A DNA stretch of 64,000 nucleotides from Rossellomorea aquimaris (GCF_000935355.1 NZ_JXZC01000007.1:62001-126000), one strand, 5' to 3'. Shown: positions 53,468 through 62,817, numbered from the stretch's first letter. Notes: generated by a model from the sequence alone, not told the origin. Numbers and translations are program-made.

Positions 53468-54626
53468 GCGTTTAGCCGTCGGATTAATGTCCGGTACGTC
53501 TGTGGATGGGGTGGATGCTGCCCTTGTTTCAATTGAAGGGAGTGGCACGGATACAAAAGTGGAGTTCGTTCATTATTCGACGAGTCCCTTCCCTTCCCAC
53601 GTAAAAAAGAAAATCTTCGACGTTATGAGTGTCACAGAATCGTCCACTCCCCTCCTTTCCAGCTTGCATTTTGAACTTGGAGACGTTTATGCCGATGCTG
53701 TGTTGAAGGTGTGTAGAGAGGCTGGCACTTCAGTAGAGGAGTTAGACTTTATCGGATCTCACGGGCAAACGGTCTATCACCAGCCTTTTCATACGGAAGA
53801 GTCGGTTCCTTCCACTTTGCAGATCGGTGAGCCGAGCGTGATAGCGTACCGTACCAACACTAGGGTAGTCTCCAATTTCCGCTCCATGGATATGGCTGCC
53901 GGAGGTGAAGGGGCCCCTCTTGTACCTTATACTGAATTCCTTCTCTACCGAAAAGAAGACCGGGGACGACTTCTTCAGAATATCGGCGGAATCGGAAATG
54001 TGACCGTACTTCCTAAAGGTTGCTCTCTTGAGGAAGTCTTCGCATTTGATACTGGTCCTGGAAATATGGTCATAGATGGTTTATGCGAGCGACTGTTGGG
54101 CCTCTCTTTTGATGAGAATGGAGAGATTGCTGCGAAAGGAACGGTCCACAAAGAAATCGCACAAAAATGGATGGAATGGGAGAAGGATTTCTTCCTTAAA
54201 GAGCCTCCTAAATCAACGGGCCGCGAGCTGTTTGGAGAAGTATTCGTAAATCGGATCCTTGACGAGTTTGGGGATCTTTCGAAAGAAGACCTCATTGCAA
54301 CGGCGACCTACTTTACAGCTCTGTCGATTTCTGATGCGTATAAAAAATTTGTTCTTCCAAAGCATCCCATCAACGAAGTGATCATTGGCGGCGGCGGAAG
54401 CTACAATGGGACACTTCTTCGTATGATGCGGGAGCTTCTTCCCCAGTTGGACATTCACATCCAGGAAGATATCGGTTATTCATCCGATGCCAAGGAAGCA
54501 ATCGCCTTTGCCCTCCTGGCGAACGAAACGCTTCACGGAAATCCTGGCAACGTCCCAGGAGCAACAGGAGCAGGTAAACCCGTCATACTGGGGTCCATCA
54601 CTCCTCGTCCCGTATTCACAAATTGA
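53460..54626 (+). CDS. anmK: Anhydro-N-acetylmuramic acid kinase
   Basis: Opens the 1,6-anhydro ring of anhMurNAc with ATP to give MurNAc-6P. 388 residues, the family's length. Signature motifs: GLMSGTSVDGVDAALV at the N-terminus, GSHGQTVYHQP near residue 100, GGIGNVTVL near 180, FDTGPGNMVIDGL near 200 and GGGSYNGTLLRMM near 310. Its substrate comes from lytic transglycosylases, so cell-wall fragments with anhydro ends are recycled too. Starts inside the kinase gene before it. Confidence 0.95.
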   Translation: MSKRLAVGLMSGTSVDGVDAALVSIEGSGTDTKVEFVHYSTSPFPSHVKKKIFDVMSVTESSTPLLSSLHFELGDVYADAVLKVCREAGTSVEELDFIGSHGQTVYHQPFHTEESVPSTLQIGEPSVIAYRTNTRVVSNFRSMDMAAGGEGAPLVPYTEFLLYRKEDRGRLLQNIGGIGNVTVLPKGCSLEEVFAFDTGPGNMVIDGLCERLLGLSFDENGEIAAKGTVHKEIAQKWMEWEKDFFLKEPPKSTGRELFGEVFVNRILDEFGDLSKEDLIATATYFTALSISDAYKKFVLPKHPINEVIIGGGGSYNGTLLRMMRELLPQLDIHIQEDIGYSSDAKEAIAFALLANETLHGNPGNVPGATGAGKPVILGSITPRPVFTN

Positions 54627-54645
54627 AAGGCAGGTACTGTAGAAC

Positions 54646-55545
54646 ATGGACCTTCATAAGATCCTGACTGAAACGAGAAATCCTCGAACTTTAAACATAG
54701 ATACATTAAGCACGGAGAATATTTTGGAGAAAATCAATGGTGAAGATCAGACTGTTGCCTACGCCGTGGAAAGAACCATCCCAGTTGTTTCACGTGTAGT
54801 CGATTCCATCGTTGCAGGGTTGGAAAAAGGCGGACGTCTTCTTTATGTAGGTGCAGGCACAAGCGGACGTCTCGGCATCCTTGACGCATCAGAATGCCCG
54901 CCTACCTTCAGCACAGATCCCGGCCAGGTGATCGGAATCATCGCGGGTGGTGAAAGAGCCATCCAGTTTCCCTTAGAAGGCGCCGAGGATGATGAAGAAG
55001 GCGGGCGCAACGAAATCGTGATCCGTGAAGTCGGTCCAAATGATGTCGTGGTTGGCATTGCCGCAAGCGGACGGACGCCCTATACGATCGGAGCCTTAAA
55101 GGAAGCAAATTCAAGAGGAGCCGTAACGGCCTCGGTCGTTTGCTCACCTCAATCCCCGATGTGTGATGTGGCCGATCACTCGATCGTCGCAGAAGTCGGT
55201 CCGGAAGTCGTCACGGGCTCGACGCGAATGAAAGCCGGAACAGCCCAAAAACTGATTTTGAATATGATCACAACCGCATCCATGATCAAACTGGGCAAAG
55301 TATACAGCAATCTCATGGTCGACGTGATGCCATCAAACGAAAAACTGAAAGTCAGAGCGCGCAACATCATCATGGAAGCAGCGGACGTCTCCGAACGAGA
55401 AGCAACCGAAGCCCTTGAAACATACGGCAGTGTCAAACCTGCCATCCTATCGCTTCTGACTGGCCTCGAAGAAAAAGAAGTCTACGACCTTCTCACCCTT
55501 CACAAAGGCCACCTGCGCTCAGCCATGAAAGCCGGAATGAAATAA
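54646..55545 (+). CDS. murQ: N-acetylmuramic acid 6-phosphate etherase
   Basis: Removes D-lactate from MurNAc-6P to give GlcNAc-6P. 299 residues with the SIS-domain motif YVGAGTSGRLGILDASECPP (about residue 66) and GSTRMKAGTAQKLILN (about 185), both diagnostic. Last gene of the operon. The D-lactate it releases could be oxidised by the LDHD-type enzyme elsewhere in the window. A repeat half-element follows 9 bp after the stop. Confidence 0.96.
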   Translation: MDLHKILTETRNPRTLNIDTLSTENILEKINGEDQTVAYAVERTIPVVSRVVDSIVAGLEKGGRLLYVGAGTSGRLGILDASECPPTFSTDPGQVIGIIAGGERAIQFPLEGAEDDEEGGRNEIVIREVGPNDVVVGIAASGRTPYTIGALKEANSRGAVTASVVCSPQSPMCDVADHSIVAEVGPEVVTGSTRMKAGTAQKLILNMITTASMIKLGKVYSNLMVDVMPSNEKLKVRARNIIMEAADVSEREATEALETYGSVKPAILSLLTGLEEKEVYDLLTLHKGHLRSAMKAGMK

Positions 55546-55553
55546 CCTTAATT

Positions 55554-55566
55554 GAGGGACGGACCT
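55554..55566. repeat. GGACGGACC half-element after murQ
   Basis: GAGGGACGGACCT, 9 bp after the murQ stop. A degenerate partner (AGGTATCGTCTC) lies shortly downstream near 55580. Confidence 0.65.
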
Positions 55567-55644
55567 TGACCTATCGTCAGGTATCGTCTCTTTACTCTTT
55601 TTATACCAGATTTGAAAAACATGTTAAAAAAGGTGGAAATTAGT

Positions 55645-57057
55645 ATGATCACTCCAGACATTAAAAAGCGGTTCATCGAAATCGTCGGCGAAGAAAATTA
55701 CCGGGATACTCCCGCAGAAAAACTTGTCTATTCCTATGACGCAACTCCTAATTACCAATCCATGCCTGACGCGGTCATCGTCCCACGTTCGTCGGAGGAG
55801 GTATCAGAAATCGTGAAAATCTGCAATGAGCATCGGATTCCGATCGTTCCAAGAGGATCGGGAACGAATCTCTGCGCAGGTACCTGCCCTACAGAAGGCG
55901 GACTTGTTCTCATATTCACCCATATGAACAAGATTCTGGAGGTGGATGAAGAGAATCTAACCGTTACCGTCCAGCCTGGTGTTGTGACCCTGGATCTCAT
56001 TCATACAGTGGAAGCCAAGGGTCTTTTCTATCCTCCTGACCCAAGCTCTATGAAAATCTCAACGATCGGTGGGAACATTAATGAGAACTCCGGTGGTTTG
56101 AGAGGACTGAAATATGGCGTAACCCGCGATTATGTGCTGGCATTGGAAGCCGTCCTTCCTAATGGGGACATCATCCGTACCGGTGGGAAACTTGCGAAAG
56201 ATGTAGCTGGCTATGATTTGACCCGCCTTTTTGTGGGATCTGAAGGAACACTTTGCGTCATCACGGAAGCGACATTAAAGCTTGTTCCCATGCCTGAAAC
56301 GAAGCAGACGATGCTGGCCCTTTATCAGGATATCGAAGCGGCTGCCCAAAGTGTTTCAAGTATCATCGCCAATCGCATCATTCCGACTACCCTGGAATTT
56401 TTAGATCAGCCAACACTTGAGGTTGTCGAGGATTTTGCCAAAATCGGCTTGCCAACCGATGTAAAAGCGGTTCTCCTGATTGAACAGGATGGTCCTCCTG
56501 AAGTGGTTGCCCGGGATATGAAACGAATGGAGGAAGTGTGTTCACAGAACAACGCTGTATCCGTTCAATTAGCCAAAACAGAAATAGAAGCAGATGCCCT
56601 TCGTACCGCCCGCCGTTCTGCCCTATCGGCACTCGCCCGTCTTAAACCGACGACGATTTTAGAGGACGCGACGGTTCCCCGCTCTGAAATTGCCAAGATG
56701 GTAAAAGCGATCAATGATATTTCCGAGCGTTATAAGTTGAAGATTTGTACCTTCGGCCATGCCGGGGACGGAAATCTTCACCCGACGGTTGCGACCGACG
56801 CCCGGGATCATGATGAAATGGAACGGGTCGAAGCTGCCTTTGAAGAGATATTCGCTCATGCTATCGAATTGGGTGGAACCATTACCGGAGAACACGGAGT
56901 CGGCATGATGAAAGCCCCTTATCTCGAATGGAAACTTGGACCTGAAGGCATTGCAGCCATGAAAATGATCAAGCAATCATTCGACCCAAATAACATTATG
57001 AATCCGAATAAAGTATTCGCTAAAGAATCAAGAAAACGTGTGGTGATTTCAAGATGA
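55645..57057 (+). CDS. glcD: Glycolate oxidase FAD subunit
   Basis: Flavin subunit of a glycolate (2-hydroxyacid) oxidase, 470 residues. FAD_binding_4 (IPIVPRGSGTNLCAGTCPTEG, PSSMKISTIGGNINENSGG) and C-terminal FAD-oxidase domain (GHAGDGNLHPT, ITGEHGVGMMKAPYLEW). Start ATG 55645 after AGGTGG; two earlier ATGs lack a ribosome site. Coupled by a 4-bp overlap to glcF. Corresponds to the B. subtilis ysfC-ysfD pair. It differs from the LDHD-type protein at 7.6-9.0 kb, so the genome has at least two 2-hydroxyacid oxidases. Confidence 0.93.
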   Translation: MITPDIKKRFIEIVGEENYRDTPAEKLVYSYDATPNYQSMPDAVIVPRSSEEVSEIVKICNEHRIPIVPRGSGTNLCAGTCPTEGGLVLIFTHMNKILEVDEENLTVTVQPGVVTLDLIHTVEAKGLFYPPDPSSMKISTIGGNINENSGGLRGLKYGVTRDYVLALEAVLPNGDIIRTGGKLAKDVAGYDLTRLFVGSEGTLCVITEATLKLVPMPETKQTMLALYQDIEAAAQSVSSIIANRIIPTTLEFLDQPTLEVVEDFAKIGLPTDVKAVLLIEQDGPPEVVARDMKRMEEVCSQNNAVSVQLAKTEIEADALRTARRSALSALARLKPTTILEDATVPRSEIAKMVKAINDISERYKLKICTFGHAGDGNLHPTVATDARDHDEMERVEAAFEEIFAHAIELGGTITGEHGVGMMKAPYLEWKLGPEGIAAMKMIKQSFDPNNIMNPNKVFAKESRKRVVISR

Positions 57058-58373
57058 CAACCCTTTTAGAAAAACAAAAGATACAGCAGGAATTCAAAGA
57101 TCGCATGGATGAAGATGAACTATTGAATTGTATGAGATGCGGTTTCTGTCTCCCTTCATGTCCTACTTATATTGAGTCAGGTTTTAAAGAATCTCACTCC
57201 CCGCGCGGCCGAATCGCATTAATGAAGGCAGTGGTGGATGGCGTCATCGAACCCGATGAAGAAGTGGAACGAACATTGGATCTTTGCTTGGGCTGCAGGG
57301 CGTGTGAACCTGTTTGTCCATCCGGCGTGAACTACGGTCACCTTTTAGAAGAGGCGCGCGATATCATCAATCAAAATAAAAAACACTCCCTTCCTGTACG
57401 GGTTCTGAGAAAAACCGTTTTTGAAGGATTATTCCCGCACCCGGACAGAATGAGAATGGTTACGAACCTTCTCGGAATCTATCAGCGTTCTGGATTGCAG
57501 AAGGCAGTCCACACGACGGGTGTAATGAAGCTATTCCCGGAAAGCATGGCGACTATGGAACGGGTCCTACCTCAAGTTCCAAAACTGAAAGACATGAAGG
57601 AACGCCCAACGTCGCTTTCCTCGATTGGTGACGTTCGTAAAAAAGTCGCTTTCTTCTCAGGATGCTTGATGGATACGATGTTTCTGGAAACAAACAATGC
57701 CACTACGAAACTATTGCAGCTGGCAGGCTGTGACATCGTGATCCCAAAGACACAGACTTGTTGCGGAGCCTTGCATGGTCATAGCGGTGAAAAGACTGCA
57801 GCGAAGGATTTGGCAAAGAGGAACATCGCGGCTTTCGAAGAATCAGGAGTTGATTATATCATCACCAATGCCGGGGGATGCGGAGCCTTTCTCGTCGACT
57901 ATGATCACTTACTGAAAGATGATCCTGATTGGAAAGATCGTGCGGTTCAGTTTAAAAATAAAATCAAGGACATCTCATCCATTCTTGTAGAATTAGAGTT
58001 TCATAAAAAGAAATTGGATGTTTCCCCCCAACGGATCACGTATCAGGATTCGTGTCACTTGCGAAACGTGCAGCGTACTTTTGTGGAACCAAGACTTCTC
58101 CTGCAATCAGTTGAAGGTGCTGATTACGTCGAGATGAAACAAGCCGATCACTGTTGTGGATCAGCCGGGATCTACAACATCGTCGAATCAGAAATGTCCA
58201 TGAAGATCCTCGATCACAAAATGGACAACGTCGAACAAACCCAGGCAACCACCATCATCACATCAAACCCGGGCTGCCTCCTCCAAATGAAACTCGGCAT
58301 CGAACGAGAAGGCCTATCCAACAACATGCGTGCCATCCACATCGTGGACTTTTTATTGGAAGCCATTCAGTGA
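57054..58373 (+). CDS. glcF: Glycolate oxidase iron-sulfur subunit
   Basis: Electron-transfer subunit, 439 residues. Two [4Fe-4S] motifs, CMRCGFCLPSCPTY (about residue 25) and CLGCRACEPVCPSG (about 80), then two cysteine-rich CCG domains (SGCLMDTMF...TCCGALHGHSG and DSCHLRNVQ...HCCGSAGIYN). Overlaps glcD by 4 bp. It passes electrons from the flavin to the respiratory chain. A repeat element begins directly at the base after its stop. Confidence 0.94.
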   Translation: MTTLLEKQKIQQEFKDRMDEDELLNCMRCGFCLPSCPTYIESGFKESHSPRGRIALMKAVVDGVIEPDEEVERTLDLCLGCRACEPVCPSGVNYGHLLEEARDIINQNKKHSLPVRVLRKTVFEGLFPHPDRMRMVTNLLGIYQRSGLQKAVHTTGVMKLFPESMATMERVLPQVPKLKDMKERPTSLSSIGDVRKKVAFFSGCLMDTMFLETNNATTKLLQLAGCDIVIPKTQTCCGALHGHSGEKTAAKDLAKRNIAAFEESGVDYIITNAGGCGAFLVDYDHLLKDDPDWKDRAVQFKNKIKDISSILVELEFHKKKLDVSPQRITYQDSCHLRNVQRTFVEPRLLLQSVEGADYVEMKQADHCCGSAGIYNIVESEMSMKILDHKMDNVEQTQATTIITSNPGCLLQMKLGIEREGLSNNMRAIHIVDFLLEAIQ

Positions 58374-58455
58374 GAGGGACGGACCTCTTCATTTACTCAA
58401 ATCCCGTTAAATCAACGTTTTGTTTTCGGGCGGAGTGTTTGGAGGTCCGTCCCTT
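58374..58455. repeat. GGACGGACC inverted-repeat element, copy 4
   Basis: GAGGGACGGACCT (58374-58386) faces AGGTCCGTCCCTT (58443-58455), interior 56 bp. The left arm starts on the base after the glcF stop codon and the right arm ends 6 bp before the stop of the convergent small gene. Confidence 0.85.
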
Positions 58456-58461
58456 CTTTTT

Positions 58462-58620
58462 TCATTTTTTGGTTTTGAAGAAAGAAAAGTAGACGAGGAA
58501 GGATAGGATGATTCCATAGGCTGCTAGTAGAGTAAGAGCGTTTGTGGCGTTTGATGTAAGCCAGGTGAAGATGGCTGAAATGAGGACTATTGGTGCGCTT
58601 ATCAACATTGTTTTATTCAT
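58462..58620 (-). CDS. Small two-helix membrane protein, unknown
   Basis: Protein of 52 residues with two hydrophobic segments (about 5-20 and 27-46) and a KTKK end. AGGAGGT stands 8 bases before ATG 58620, which makes the short frame credible. Upstream open frame to 58788 has no start signal. No family recognised. Confidence 0.65.
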   Translation of the reverse strand: MNKTMLISAPIVLISAIFTWLTSNATNALTLLAAYGIILSFLVYFSFFKTKK

Positions 58621-58839
58621 TTCCGAACCTCCTTTTGGTACTAAATGATGGATAATGGTATATACGGTCAGGCGTGGGAATGGTTTCCTTTTTATTGTTG
58701 AGAGGTAGTTGTTTTCCGGGCGTACCAAGTACAAATTAAGGATCTCACATGCACACGATCGCTTATTTGCATCCTTACAAATCGCCAAATTCCACCTGTT
58801 AAACTACCGCCAGATGAACAAAGAGACGAATCCCCTCCA

Positions 58840-58908
58840 AGGTCCGTCCCTCTTTAACGCTCTTTAACGATTTGATTAGGATCACGGGGTGTTAGAGGTC
58901 CGTCCCTA
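58840..58908. repeat. Two GGACGGACC half-elements in direct orientation
   Basis: AGGTCCGTCCCTC at 58840-58852 and AGGTCCGTCCCTA at 58896-58908 point the same way, the latter 6 bp from the bioA stop. The 58621-58839 stretch upstream has no other clear feature. Confidence 0.75.
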
Positions 58909-58914
58909 ACCCCC

Positions 58915-60273
58915 CTAAACCCCTACTGCTTCCTTCGTTGTGATTTCTATTGCTTCTTCCATGATTCCTACCATTTTCTCTAGTTCTTCTTGGGTTGTGG
59001 CGAGTGGCGGCATGAAGACGATGGTGTCTCCGATAGGCCGGGTCAGCATACCCAGTTCACGCATCTTGATGGTGGTCCGGTAGCCTACTCTGTTTTCCCA
59101 CAGGAACGGCTTTTGACTGGTTTTATCCTGTACCAACTCGATGCCGCAGATCATACCAAGCTGCCTGATGCTGCTTACATGGGGATGATCCTTTAAAGGA
59201 GCTAACAAGGATTCAATGATTTTCGTTTTCTCTTGAACTTTCCCTATCAGGTTTTCTCTTTCATAGATTTCCAGATTCGCCAATGCCGCTGCACATCCCA
59301 GCTGGTTTCCTGTGTAGGAATGGCCGTGGAAGAAGGTTTTCAATGATGTGTAATCATCATAAAAAGCTTCATAGATTTCTTCGGTGGTTAGGGTAGCGGC
59401 AATCGGAAGGTACCCACCGGTGATTCCTTTTGCCACTGTCATGATGTCCGGCTGGACTTGTTCATGCTCGACAGCGAACATTTTTCCTGTGCGGCCGAAG
59501 CCTGTTGCCACTTCATCGACAATCAGGAGCACCTCATATTTTCGACAGAGCTTTTCAACTCCTTTAAAGTAGCCCTCCGGCATAATATTCATGCCACCAG
59601 CACCCTGTATCAGCGACTCCACGGTCATTCCGGCGATTTCATGATGATGCTCTTTCAAAATCCCTTCCAGCTCTTCAAGTGCACCATCTCGAATCTCTTC
59701 CTCATCCTCTAAATCCGGGTGATGGACCACGTCCGGGAACGGGGCAACAAGTGATTCAAACATAAGAGATTTATAGACTCTGTGAAAAATGTCCACTTTC
59801 CCTACACTGATCGCACCCACCGTATCTCCATGGTACGCATTTTGCAGAGTGATAAATTTCTGTTTTTCCGGTTTCCCTTTATTTTGCCAATATTGATAAG
59901 CCATTTTTATGGCAATTTCAACAGAGGTTGCACCGCTGTCTGAATAAAAGACTCTGGTTAGTCTCTCCGGGGAAAGTTGGACCAGCTTCTCGGCTAACAA
60001 AATAGATGGAACATTGGTGGCACCGAGCAATGTCGAGTGAGCGATTCTATCAAGCTGATCCTTGATTGCTTGATTGATTTCCTCATTGCGATGGCCATGT
60101 ACATTTAGCCAAAGGGAAGAATAGCCATCAAGATATTGGTTGCCGTAGATGTCCCTAAGATAAACGCCTTCCCCACTTTCTATCACCAACGGGTTCTCAT
60201 CATAATCCTTCATCTGTGTAAAAGGAAGCCACATATACTGACTGCTTTTTTCAATAAGCTGCTGTTGATTCAC
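58915..60273 (-). CDS. bioA: Adenosylmethionine-8-amino-7-oxononanoate aminotransferase
   Basis: PLP aminotransferase of biotin synthesis (KAPA to DAPA), 452 residues. Markers: [12 protein letters not shown] at the N-terminus, [15 protein letters not shown] near 50, [14 protein letters not shown] near 112, [16 protein letters not shown] near 250 and the PLP lysine in [13 protein letters not shown] near 280. It overlaps the end of bioD by 23 bp, downstream in the same operon under the BirA operator. bioW/F/B/I are not in the window. Confidence 0.95.
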   Translation of the reverse strand: MNQQQLIEKSSQYMWLPFTQMKDYDENPLVIESGEGVYLRDIYGNQYLDGYSSLWLNVHGHRNEEINQAIKDQLDRIAHSTLLGATNVPSILLAEKLVQLSPERLTRVFYSDSGATSVEIAIKMAYQYWQNKGKPEKQKFITLQNAYHGDTVGAISVGKVDIFHRVYKSLMFESLVAPFPDVVHHPDLEDEEEIRDGALEELEGILKEHHHEIAGMTVESLIQGAGGMNIMPEGYFKGVEKLCRKYEVLLIVDEVATGFGRTGKMFAVEHEQVQPDIMTVAKGITGGYLPIAATLTTEEIYEAFYDDYTSLKTFFHGHSYTGNQLGCAAALANLEIYERENLIGKVQEKTKIIESLLAPLKDHPHVSSIRQLGMICGIELVQDKTSQKPFLWENRVGYRTTIKMRELGMLTRPIGDTIVFMPPLATTQEELEKMVGIMEEAIEITTKEAVGV

Positions 60274-60973
60274 TCTGTATATCCTCCTCTGACTCTTCTA
60301 GTTTCCAATTTTCAAATAACTTACCTACATCGACAGTTGCAAAATCCTGCGATATGTTTGGCAGTACACCGATTACCTTTACACCGGTTAACGTTTCGAT
60401 GATTCGTTTGTTGTCCAGTTCGATCTCCGGCATTTCATCTCTGGATGTCTGATTCAGGATGATGCCTGCGATATCAATACTTCGTTGTTTCAATGCCATC
60501 ACTGACAGGACCGTATGATTAATTGTGCCAAGTCCAGCCCGCGCGACAAGTATGACAGGCAGTGACACTCGTTCGATTAAATCAAGAATGGTTTCTTCTT
60601 TGTTTAACGGGACGATCAGCCCCCCAGCTCCTTCAACCAGTAAAAGTTCGTAAGTGCTTCGTAACTTCTCCACTTGCTCTAAAATCGGCTTCAGCTCAAC
60701 TGTCACCCCGTCTATTTCAGCTGCCAGATGAGGAGAGCTTGGCGTTTTTAATAAATATGTATTCGCATCTTTACCAAAAGAACGATTAGTGACCTCTTCA
60801 TAAAATTCAGTATCGGGTGCTACCAGTCTATCTTTTTTCAAGACAGCTCCACTTTGCACGGGCTTATAGGGGAATGCATCAATGCCCTTTTCCAAGAAGT
60901 ACTTTGTTAGCAGTCCAGTCGTTATCGTTTTTCCGATATCCGTATCTGTGCCGGTAATGAAAAACCCTTTCAT
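60251..60973 (-). CDS. bioD: Dethiobiotin synthetase
   Basis: ATP-dependent carboxylase forming the ureido ring (DAPA to dethiobiotin), 240 residues. P-loop [14 protein letters not shown] at the N-terminus, YKPVQSGAV near residue 38 and [10 protein letters not shown] near 113 are diagnostic. GGAGGG favours ATG 60973 over ATG 60976. The C-terminal tail is longer than usual and runs into bioA. First gene of the bioDA operon. Confidence 0.95.
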   Translation of the reverse strand: MKGFFITGTDTDIGKTITTGLLTKYFLEKGIDAFPYKPVQSGAVLKKDRLVAPDTEFYEEVTNRSFGKDANTYLLKTPSSPHLAAEIDGVTVELKPILEQVEKLRSTYELLLVEGAGGLIVPLNKEETILDLIERVSLPVILVARAGLGTINHTVLSVMALKQRSIDIAGIILNQTSRDEMPEIELDNKRIIETLTGVKVIGVLPNISQDFATVDVGKLFENWKLEESEEDIQSESTAAY

Positions 60974-60989
60974 CATTTCCCTCCTTTTA

Positions 60990-61020
60990 ATGTTAACCTT
61001 ATTTACAAATAGGTTAACAT
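60990..61020. promoter_or_regulatory. BirA (biotin repressor) operator
   Basis: ATGTTAACCT (60990-60999) and AGGTTAACAT (61011-61020) are exact inverted repeats separated by 11 bp, matching the TGTTAACC...GGTTAACA form of the biotin operator. Lying between bioD and bioY, it can shut both directions when biotin is sufficient. Confidence 0.9.
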
Positions 61021-61062
61021 TTAAGATAATAACAATCATACCACAGTTTTAAGGAGGAGAAA

Positions 61063-61641
61063 ATGGAAATGGGAAAAACAAGAGAGATGGTCTTATGTGG
61101 TCTTTTTGCCGCTTTAATGGCAGTGGGAGCGAATGTGTCTCCCTTTTTAATGATCGGAGGAGTCCCGGTCACCCTTCAGTTGATGTTTGCCATCATTGCC
61201 GGAGGAATGCTTGGGAGCCGAGTGGGAGCGAAGGCGATGACGGTATATTTAGCTTTGGGATTAGTCGGGGCACCGGTCTTTGCACAATTTAAAGGAGGAC
61301 CATCAAGCTTACTCAGTCCCACCTTTGGATTTGTCCTATCCTTTATCGCGGTTGCTTTCGCCGTGGGGATGGTTCTCGAAAAAAAGCGAACGCTTGGAGG
61401 ATATCTCACTGCAGGAATCCTTGCCTTATTGTTAAATTACATAATCGGAACGAATTTCATGTACCTGGCCCTGACATTTTGGGCGGCAGCACCGGACGGA
61501 TTCAGTTACACGGTTGCATGGGGATGGATGGTTGCGTATCTGCCGTTGGATGTAGCAGTGACGGCTGTTTCCATGGTGGTCCTTCAGCGATTGTATAAGG
61601 TAGTACCGTCGAGGAATATGAGTCCTTCTTTTCATAAATAA
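61063..61641 (+). CDS. bioY: Biotin transporter BioY
   Basis: Substrate-binding membrane component of an ECF-type biotin transporter, 192 residues, about six helices. The GGVPVTLQLMFAIIAGG segment near residue 30 and the GGPSSLLSPTFGFVLSF segment near 78 are typical. AAGGAGGAG precedes the ATG. Divergent from bioDA with a shared BirA site. No ECF ATPase genes adjacent, as is common for group II BioY. Confidence 0.94.
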   Translation: MEMGKTREMVLCGLFAALMAVGANVSPFLMIGGVPVTLQLMFAIIAGGMLGSRVGAKAMTVYLALGLVGAPVFAQFKGGPSSLLSPTFGFVLSFIAVAFAVGMVLEKKRTLGGYLTAGILALLLNYIIGTNFMYLALTFWAAAPDGFSYTVAWGWMVAYLPLDVAVTAVSMVVLQRLYKVVPSRNMSPSFHK

Positions 61642-61660
61642 GGGGAGCATTTGTATAGAT

Positions 61661-61745
61661 CGGCAGCTGAGGGATTGGATTCAGCTGCTGATTTCCGCAC
61701 AATATTCAGCAGCTGATTTTAAGCGTTCATTAAACAACTGAATCC
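61661..61745. repeat. CAGCTGA-type quasi-repeat array after bioY
   Basis: CTGA cores at 61667, 61688, 61713 and 61738 are spaced 21, 25 and 25 bp. Two units, TCAGCTGCTGA (61681-61691) and TCAGCAGCTGA (61706-61716), are exact complements and form a hairpin. It lies between convergent bioY and panE. Confidence 0.65.
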
Positions 61746-61769
61746 CCCATTAAACCAACTCCATTCCAC

Positions 61770-61807
61770 AAAAAAACACCCGACACCTTATATCAGGTAT
61801 CAGATGT
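61770..61807 (-). terminator. Intrinsic terminator of panE
   Basis: ACACCCGACACCT and AGGTATCAGATGT pair over 13 bp with G-T pairs around a 6-base loop, followed on the minus strand by a T-run. Confidence 0.82.
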
Positions 61808-61816
61808 CTCACATCA

Positions 61817-62734
61817 TTATTTATTTGCGATCTCATAAATCTTCAGATTCCCATAAATCAAACGCAACTCACGGGCTTCAATCCCCTTTGCTTCAGCAGC
61901 CTTCAATAAGTATCCGTATAAATGATCCGCTTCCACGGAGAGGTTTTTTTCCATATCCCGCTGTAAGGATGATTTCATACGATAGCCCATTTGATTGATT
62001 TTATCGTATTGAGCATCTTCTATTTTCTCAGCAAGTGGCGCTTTTAAGCCTCTCATGATCATAGCCGCTTCATAAAGGACTCCTTTGATCATAGCTGCAC
62101 CCTTCCCTATTTCCCGAATCGGTCCAATCGGTGCCCGGAATAAGGATGTTACCCCTGAAAGTGTGGTGATAAATAAATACTTATGCCACATATCCTGTTC
62201 AATGGTGTGGGATAATCGAAAGTTAGCCTTCGTTCCTGAAAAGGCCTCTTCTAGCTTCACAATTCTATCCGTTCGCTCACCACTTCTTTCTCCAAAGACG
62301 AGATCATGAATGGGACTTGATTGAATGACTTTCCCTGATTCGTCAAGCGTCGATTCGACAAAGCATAAACCGCCAATCACTCTTTCTTCACCGAATGATT
62401 CAATAAGATCGTCCATGTGGGACATACCGTTTAAAAGTGGCAGGATCATCGTATGCTCACCCACGAAGGAGTGGATACTCTCGATTGCTCCCTTGAGATG
62501 ATAGGCCTTGGTTGAGAGGATGATAGCATCAAAAGGCTCTGCCTTTTCTTCTGCTCTCAACGTTCTGGGCTTGCAGTGAAAATCACCATGTACACTGTCC
62601 ATTTTCAATCCATGCTCTTTGAGCTGCTGCTCTCTACGCTCACGGACAAGAAACGTAACATCCTCGCCTTTCTCTATCAATCTACCTCCGAAGTAGCCCC
62701 CAACGGCACCTGCACCAACGACTAGTATTCTCAT
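61817..62734 (-). CDS. panE: 2-dehydropantoate 2-reductase (ketopantoate reductase)
   Basis: NADPH-dependent reductase of the pantothenate/CoA pathway, 305 residues. RILVVGAGAVGGYFGGRL is the nucleotide-binding start, ILSTKAYHL near residue 72 contains the catalytic-side lysine, and LLNGMSHMDDL near 99 and a C-terminal helical domain complete the fold. GGAGGCGG precedes the ATG. Monocistronic. Several paralogues are common in Bacillus, so true ketopantoate specificity is not certain. Confidence 0.88.
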   Translation of the reverse strand: MRILVVGAGAVGGYFGGRLIEKGEDVTFLVRERREQQLKEHGLKMDSVHGDFHCKPRTLRAEEKAEPFDAIILSTKAYHLKGAIESIHSFVGEHTMILPLLNGMSHMDDLIESFGEERVIGGLCFVESTLDESGKVIQSSPIHDLVFGERSGERTDRIVKLEEAFSGTKANFRLSHTIEQDMWHKYLFITTLSGVTSLFRAPIGPIREIGKGAAMIKGVLYEAAMIMRGLKAPLAEKIEDAQYDKINQMGYRMKSSLQRDMEKNLSVEADHLYGYLLKAAEAKGIEARELRLIYGNLKIYEIANK

Positions 62735-62817
62735 TCCATCCGCCTCCTTTTACTCTTCACATATCATATACCATTCTCCGATATGAAAGCGGATAAATCA
62801 AAAATAGTAGCTTTTTT

